Assembly (NCBI GenBank): GCA_937901695.1
Contig: CALDJN010000230.1
Coordinates: forward strand, 1 to 8,086
DNA: 8,086 nucleotides
Direction of reading: 5' to 3'
Origin: an uncultured Anaerocolumna sp.
GTDB taxonomy: Bacteria > Bacillota > Clostridia > Lachnospirales > Lachnospiraceae
Positions within the stretch are counted from its first letter, which is position 1; each line of letters begins with the position of its first letter. Below the pieces are notes generated by a model. The model worked only from the letters and a program-made list of their open reading frames with translations. It was not told the origin of the DNA and did no database searches. Made by a program: the position numbers and the translations under genes. Shown here one piece after another: positions 5,849 through 8,086 of the stretch.

Positions 5849-6568
5849 TCAAGAATTTCCCGCTATTTCTTTTATTATATCTTCCTCTTTTATCAATATG
5901 GATTTATTACTCACCGATTGAATATAACCTTCATTTTCAAACTGTCCAAGTTTGCGGCTGACAGTTTCTCTTGCAAGCCCTAAATAATTAGCCATTCCCT
6001 CACGGCTAAGAGGCAGACGAATAAGAGTTCCTTCCGGAACTTTTTCACCGTATTTTTTGGAAAAATCCAATAATAAAGAGCTAACACGGGCATCCACACT
6101 CTTTGCCCCCATATTCTGAATGGTGTTTAGCAGATTAGTTACTCTTTCACCCAATTCTTCTATGATTTGCATAGCTATGTTAGGATAATTTAAAATCAGT
6201 TGTGTAAAATTTTCCTTTGTAAGCATACAAACCTTAACTTTTTCTAATGCTTCTACTGTAAAGGTTGCGATTTGATCACTAAGTAAATATTGCTCTCCGA
6301 AAAAATCGCCTTCTGAAAAAACATATAAGATTTGTTCTCTTCCATCTGATGTATATTTTAACGCTTTTGCACTGCCTTCATTTATAATAACAATAGAGTC
6401 TAATTTGTCCCCTTCATTATAGATACATTCCCCTTTGCCATATTCCCTATGGTTTATTAAGGTTTTTACTTTCAATATATCTTCATGTTCAAGGGTTGAA
6501 AAAATGGGTACTTTATGTATGCACAATCGATTATGGCAATGTGCACAGTTCTTACTTATAGTATTCAT
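5849..6568 (-). CDS. FNR-like transcriptional regulator (Crp/Fnr family)
   Basis: Predicted 239-residue DNA-binding regulator with a cyclic-nucleotide-binding-type beta barrel (about 20-125), a dimer helix (about 130-160) and a winged helix-turn-helix (about 160-235). It has an N-terminal cysteine cluster C8-x2-C11-x4-C16 and a further C114 at the place of FNR C122. This is the four-cysteine set that binds [4Fe-4S] in E. coli FNR, suggesting O2 or NO sensing. The Arg-Ser pair typical of cAMP binding is absent from the GEQYLLSD loop. The recognition helix RETVSR (200-205) mixes CRP-like R/E/R with FNR-like S and fits a TGTGA half-site. I start it at the ATG at 6566-6568 behind AGGAGG; an in-frame TTG at 6592 lies upstream of that ribosome site. 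It lies between two gene units with matching operators. It could instead be an HcpR-type nitrosative regulator. Confidence 0.9.
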   Translation of the reverse strand: MNTISKNCAHCHNRLCIHKVPIFSTLEHEDILKVKTLINHREYGKGECIYNEGDKLDSIVIINEGSAKALKYTSDGREQILYVFSEGDFFGEQYLLSDQIATFTVEALEKVKVCMLTKENFTQLILNYPNIAMQIIEELGERVTNLLNTIQNMGAKSVDARVSSLLLDFSKKYGEKVPEGTLIRLPLSREGMANYLGLARETVSRKLGQFENEGYIQSVSNKSILIKEEDIIKEIAGNS

Positions 6569-6592
6569 ATAAAATGCCTCCTTTTTTTTCAA

Positions 6593-6621
6593 ATTATAAC
6601 TTAAAAAGTGTCACTTTGCAA
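6593..6621 (-). promoter_or_regulatory. Candidate promoter of the FNR-like regulator gene
   Basis: On the minus strand TTGCAA (6616-6621) and a perfect TATAAT (6593-6598) are separated by exactly 17 bp, about 25 bp upstream of the ATG. The -35 hexamer lies in the loop and stem of the hairpin at 6609-6633, so terminator and promoter share bases. With so short a distance to the ribosome site, the leader would be under 20-25 nt. No TGTGA-N6-TCACA operator is seen here, so direct autoregulation is not evident. Confidence 0.5.
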
Positions 6622-6633
6622 AGCAAAGTGACA
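6609..6633 (-). terminator. Hairpin/terminator after the flavodiiron gene
   Basis: Perfect 11-bp arms tgtcactttgc (6609-6619) and gcaaagtgaca (6623-6633) with a 3-base loop. On the minus strand the stem is followed after one base by TTTTT, fitting an intrinsic terminator about 57 nt past the flavodiiron stop codon. The same palindrome overlaps the likely promoter of the next gene, so it may also be an operator. Just upstream, two perfect 11-bp copies of agtaaatatga (6647-6668) form a tiny direct repeat. Confidence 0.75.
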
Positions 6634-6690
6634 GTATGGTATGAAGAGTAAATATGAAGTAAATATGAAGTTTCGTTACCATTTATAAAA

Positions 6691-7884
6691 TTATTCTTGA
6701 ATAGCCTTTACAAAGTCTTTTCCGTATTCTTTTAATACATTAATTTCCTCATCATCAGGTACCCATAAGGATTTATGACCATCGTTTACTACTTTAAATC
6801 CGCACTTTTCCAGTTCTTCCGTTAATAGTTTTACCGCTTTTCCGCTCCAGCCATAGCTTCCGAAGGCAGCTGCACTTTTCCCTTTAAATTTCAGACCTTT
6901 TATCATTTCCAAAAGTCCTCCAAGAGAGTGTAAATAGCCTCCATTTACTTCTGGTGATCCGATAAGAATTGCCTTTGATTTAAATATTTCTGATAAGATA
7001 TCATTTTTATCCTCTTTGGAAGAGTTAAATAATTTAACTGTAACGAAAGAATCCGCTTCCTGTATCCCCTCCGCAATGGCTTCTGCCATTTTCCGGGTGG
7101 AGTTCCACATAGTATCGTAAATTAATGTTATCTGATTTTCCTGATAATTGTCTGCCCATTTTAAGTACTGTTCAATGATTTGGGTAGGATTATCCTTCCA
7201 TATTACACCGTGGCTGGTGCAAATGTAATCAACAGGTAAATTAAGAGCTAATACTTCTTTTATCTTCTTAATTACGAAAGGACTAAATGGAGTCAGAATA
7301 TTAGCATAATATTTTAATGCTTCTTCATAAAGTTCTCCCTTATCTACTTGGTCATTATATAGTGTTTCTGTTGCATAGTGCTGACCAAAGGCATCGTTAC
7401 TAAATAATATATTTTCACCAGTCATATAAGTAAACATACTGTCTGGCCAGTGAAGCATTGGTGCCTCCACAAATACCAGCTTGCTTTCACCAATGTCTAT
7501 GGAATCACCAGTTTTTACCGCTACAAAGTTCCAATCTTCATGATAATGACCTTTTAAAATCTTAATTCCATTGGCAGTACAGTAAATTGGTGTGTTTGGA
7601 ATTTCTCTCATAAGTTCAGGAAGGGCACCGCTATGGTCGATTTCTCCATGATTTGCAATAATGTAATCAATCTTATTCAAATCGATTTCTTTCTTTAATC
7701 TTGAAACAAATTCTTTATCGTAAGGCTGCCATACTGTGTCAATAAGTACTGTCTTTTTATCTCTAATTAAATATGAATTATACGATGAACCTTTCTTTGT
7801 GGATAATTCCTGCCCGTGGAAGTTTTTTAACTCCCAATCTATTTTACCTACCCAGGTTACTTTGTCTGTTATTTTCTTTCCCAT
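6691..7884 (-). CDS. Class A flavodiiron protein (NO/O2 reductase, FprA type)
   Basis: Predicted 397-residue soluble enzyme that reduces O2 to water and/or NO to N2O at a di-iron site, with electrons from rubredoxin or a similar donor. The N-terminal metallo-beta-lactamase-like domain (1-250) has all usual iron ligands: H79, E81, D83 and H84 in NHGEIDHSG, H145 in LHWPDS, D164 in SNDAFGQH and H225 in TSHG. The C-terminal flavodoxin domain (252-397) starts with the FMN-phosphate loop YDTMWNST (256-263). There is no rubredoxin or reductase extension, so it is class A. Length is typical. GGAGG lies 8 bases before the ATG. The promoter carries the same operator type as ric, which argues for co-induction under NO or oxygen exposure. 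O2 versus NO preference cannot be read from the sequence. Confidence 0.96.
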   Translation of the reverse strand: MGKKITDKVTWVGKIDWELKNFHGQELSTKKGSSYNSYLIRDKKTVLIDTVWQPYDKEFVSRLKKEIDLNKIDYIIANHGEIDHSGALPELMREIPNTPIYCTANGIKILKGHYHEDWNFVAVKTGDSIDIGESKLVFVEAPMLHWPDSMFTYMTGENILFSNDAFGQHYATETLYNDQVDKGELYEEALKYYANILTPFSPFVIKKIKEVLALNLPVDYICTSHGVIWKDNPTQIIEQYLKWADNYQENQITLIYDTMWNSTRKMAEAIAEGIQEADSFVTVKLFNSSKEDKNDILSEIFKSKAILIGSPEVNGGYLHSLGGLLEMIKGLKFKGKSAAAFGSYGWSGKAVKLLTEELEKCGFKVVNDGHKSLWVPDDEEINVLKEYGKDFVKAIQE

Positions 7885-7911
7885 CTTTACTACCTCCTTC
7901 TTTATGATAAT

Positions 7912-7954
7912 AATATAACAATATATTATCCATTAAACTATGATTCAAATCACA
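7912..7954 (-). promoter_or_regulatory. Flavodiiron promoter with class II CRP/FNR-type operator
   Basis: The operator reads TGTGATTTGAATCATA on the minus strand (7939-7954). It matches TGTGA-N6-TCACA with one mismatch and shares 13 of 16 bases with the ric operator when both are read TGTGA first. A -10-like TATATT at 7912-7917 places the operator centre at -41.5, the same geometry as at ric, and gives a leader of about 21 nt that still includes GGAGG. A second TATATT at 7920-7925 and the general AT-richness make the -10 assignment less certain than at ric. Confidence 0.65.
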
Positions 7955-8086
7955 CTTTTTTGAAATATCTTATTCTTTTCGTCAATTGGTTCTCATGAAA
8001 ATAATTAGTTAGTTTATTAAAAAGTTATCGTATTAACTAACGTACGTACGCTTTGCCTAATTTAGGCTGTTCAGACCTTAGAGAGT
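7955..8086. other. Gene-free right edge with small palindromes
   Basis: No coding region is supported. I see a 10-bp palindrome of alternating bases, cgtacgtacg (8041-8050), a near-contiguous gcctaa/ttaggc palindrome (8055-8067), and a 7-bp inverted pair gttagtt/aactaac (8008-8014, 8035-8041). These could belong to a terminator or regulatory site of an upstream unit outside the window. There is no T-tract long enough to call. Confidence 0.5.

Noticed and set aside
6569..6592. Upstream TTG start of the FNR-like regulator
   Set aside because: It would begin before the strong AGGAGG that serves the ATG at 6568, and the added Lys-rich residues are just translation of the A-rich ribosome site.
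7981..8015. Possible Fur-type or second FNR site upstream of the flavodiiron gene
   Set aside because: The AT-rich sequence has only short partial matches and no clear dyad of the expected spacing.

Overview
The window is an AT-rich stretch with strong GGAGG-type ribosome binding sites. It encodes an oxygen-sensitive-lifestyle gene set: a flavodiiron protein, a Ric-type di-iron repair protein and a DUF438 hemerythrin/PAS protein. This points to a low-GC anaerobic Firmicute, most likely a clostridium of the Lachnospiraceae type; the assignment is an inference from gene content and style. All eight recognisable genes lie on the minus strand, so the window reads right to left.

Right part (about 8086 to 5849): a class A flavodiiron protein gene (6691-7884) is preceded by a promoter with a CRP/FNR-type operator. 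It is followed by a hairpin-plus-T-tract terminator and then by an FNR-like regulator gene (5849-6568). The regulator keeps the four cysteines of an FNR iron-sulfur sensor.

Middle (5848 to 2841): a 690-bp intergenic region is packed with short palindromic and tandem repeats. It contains a direct duplication of about 215-256 bp that carries the promoter of the next operon twice. The copy nearest the gene has a good TGTGA-N6-TCATA operator; the distal copy has a decayed one. The operon is ric (4469-5158), a DUF1858 protein (4204-4434) and a DUF438/hemerythrin/PAS_10 protein (2990-4192), closed by a strong intrinsic terminator (2841-2886). The operators before ric and before the flavodiiron gene are nearly the same sequence. 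Both sit 29.5 bp from the edge of a -10-like hexamer, which is the geometry of a class II (-41.5) activated promoter. The reading I favour is a small nitric oxide/oxygen defence regulon run by the neighbouring FNR-like protein: flavodiiron protein removes NO or O2, Ric repairs iron-sulfur clusters, and the DUF438 protein probably senses or handles the same stress.

Left part (2840 to 1): an unrelated dTDP-L-rhamnose operon, rfbA-rfbC-rfbD, has its own promoter. It is interrupted between rfbA and rfbC by an array of 17-bp repeats flanked by 8-bp inverted repeats. A TCATTCTGAG-family palindrome at the end of rfbD supplies that gene's stop codon. The fourth gene of the pathway (rfbB) is not in the window.

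Nothing here looks like a wholly new multi-gene system. The most unusual material is in the non-coding DNA: the duplicated FNR-type promoter and the modular repeat families.
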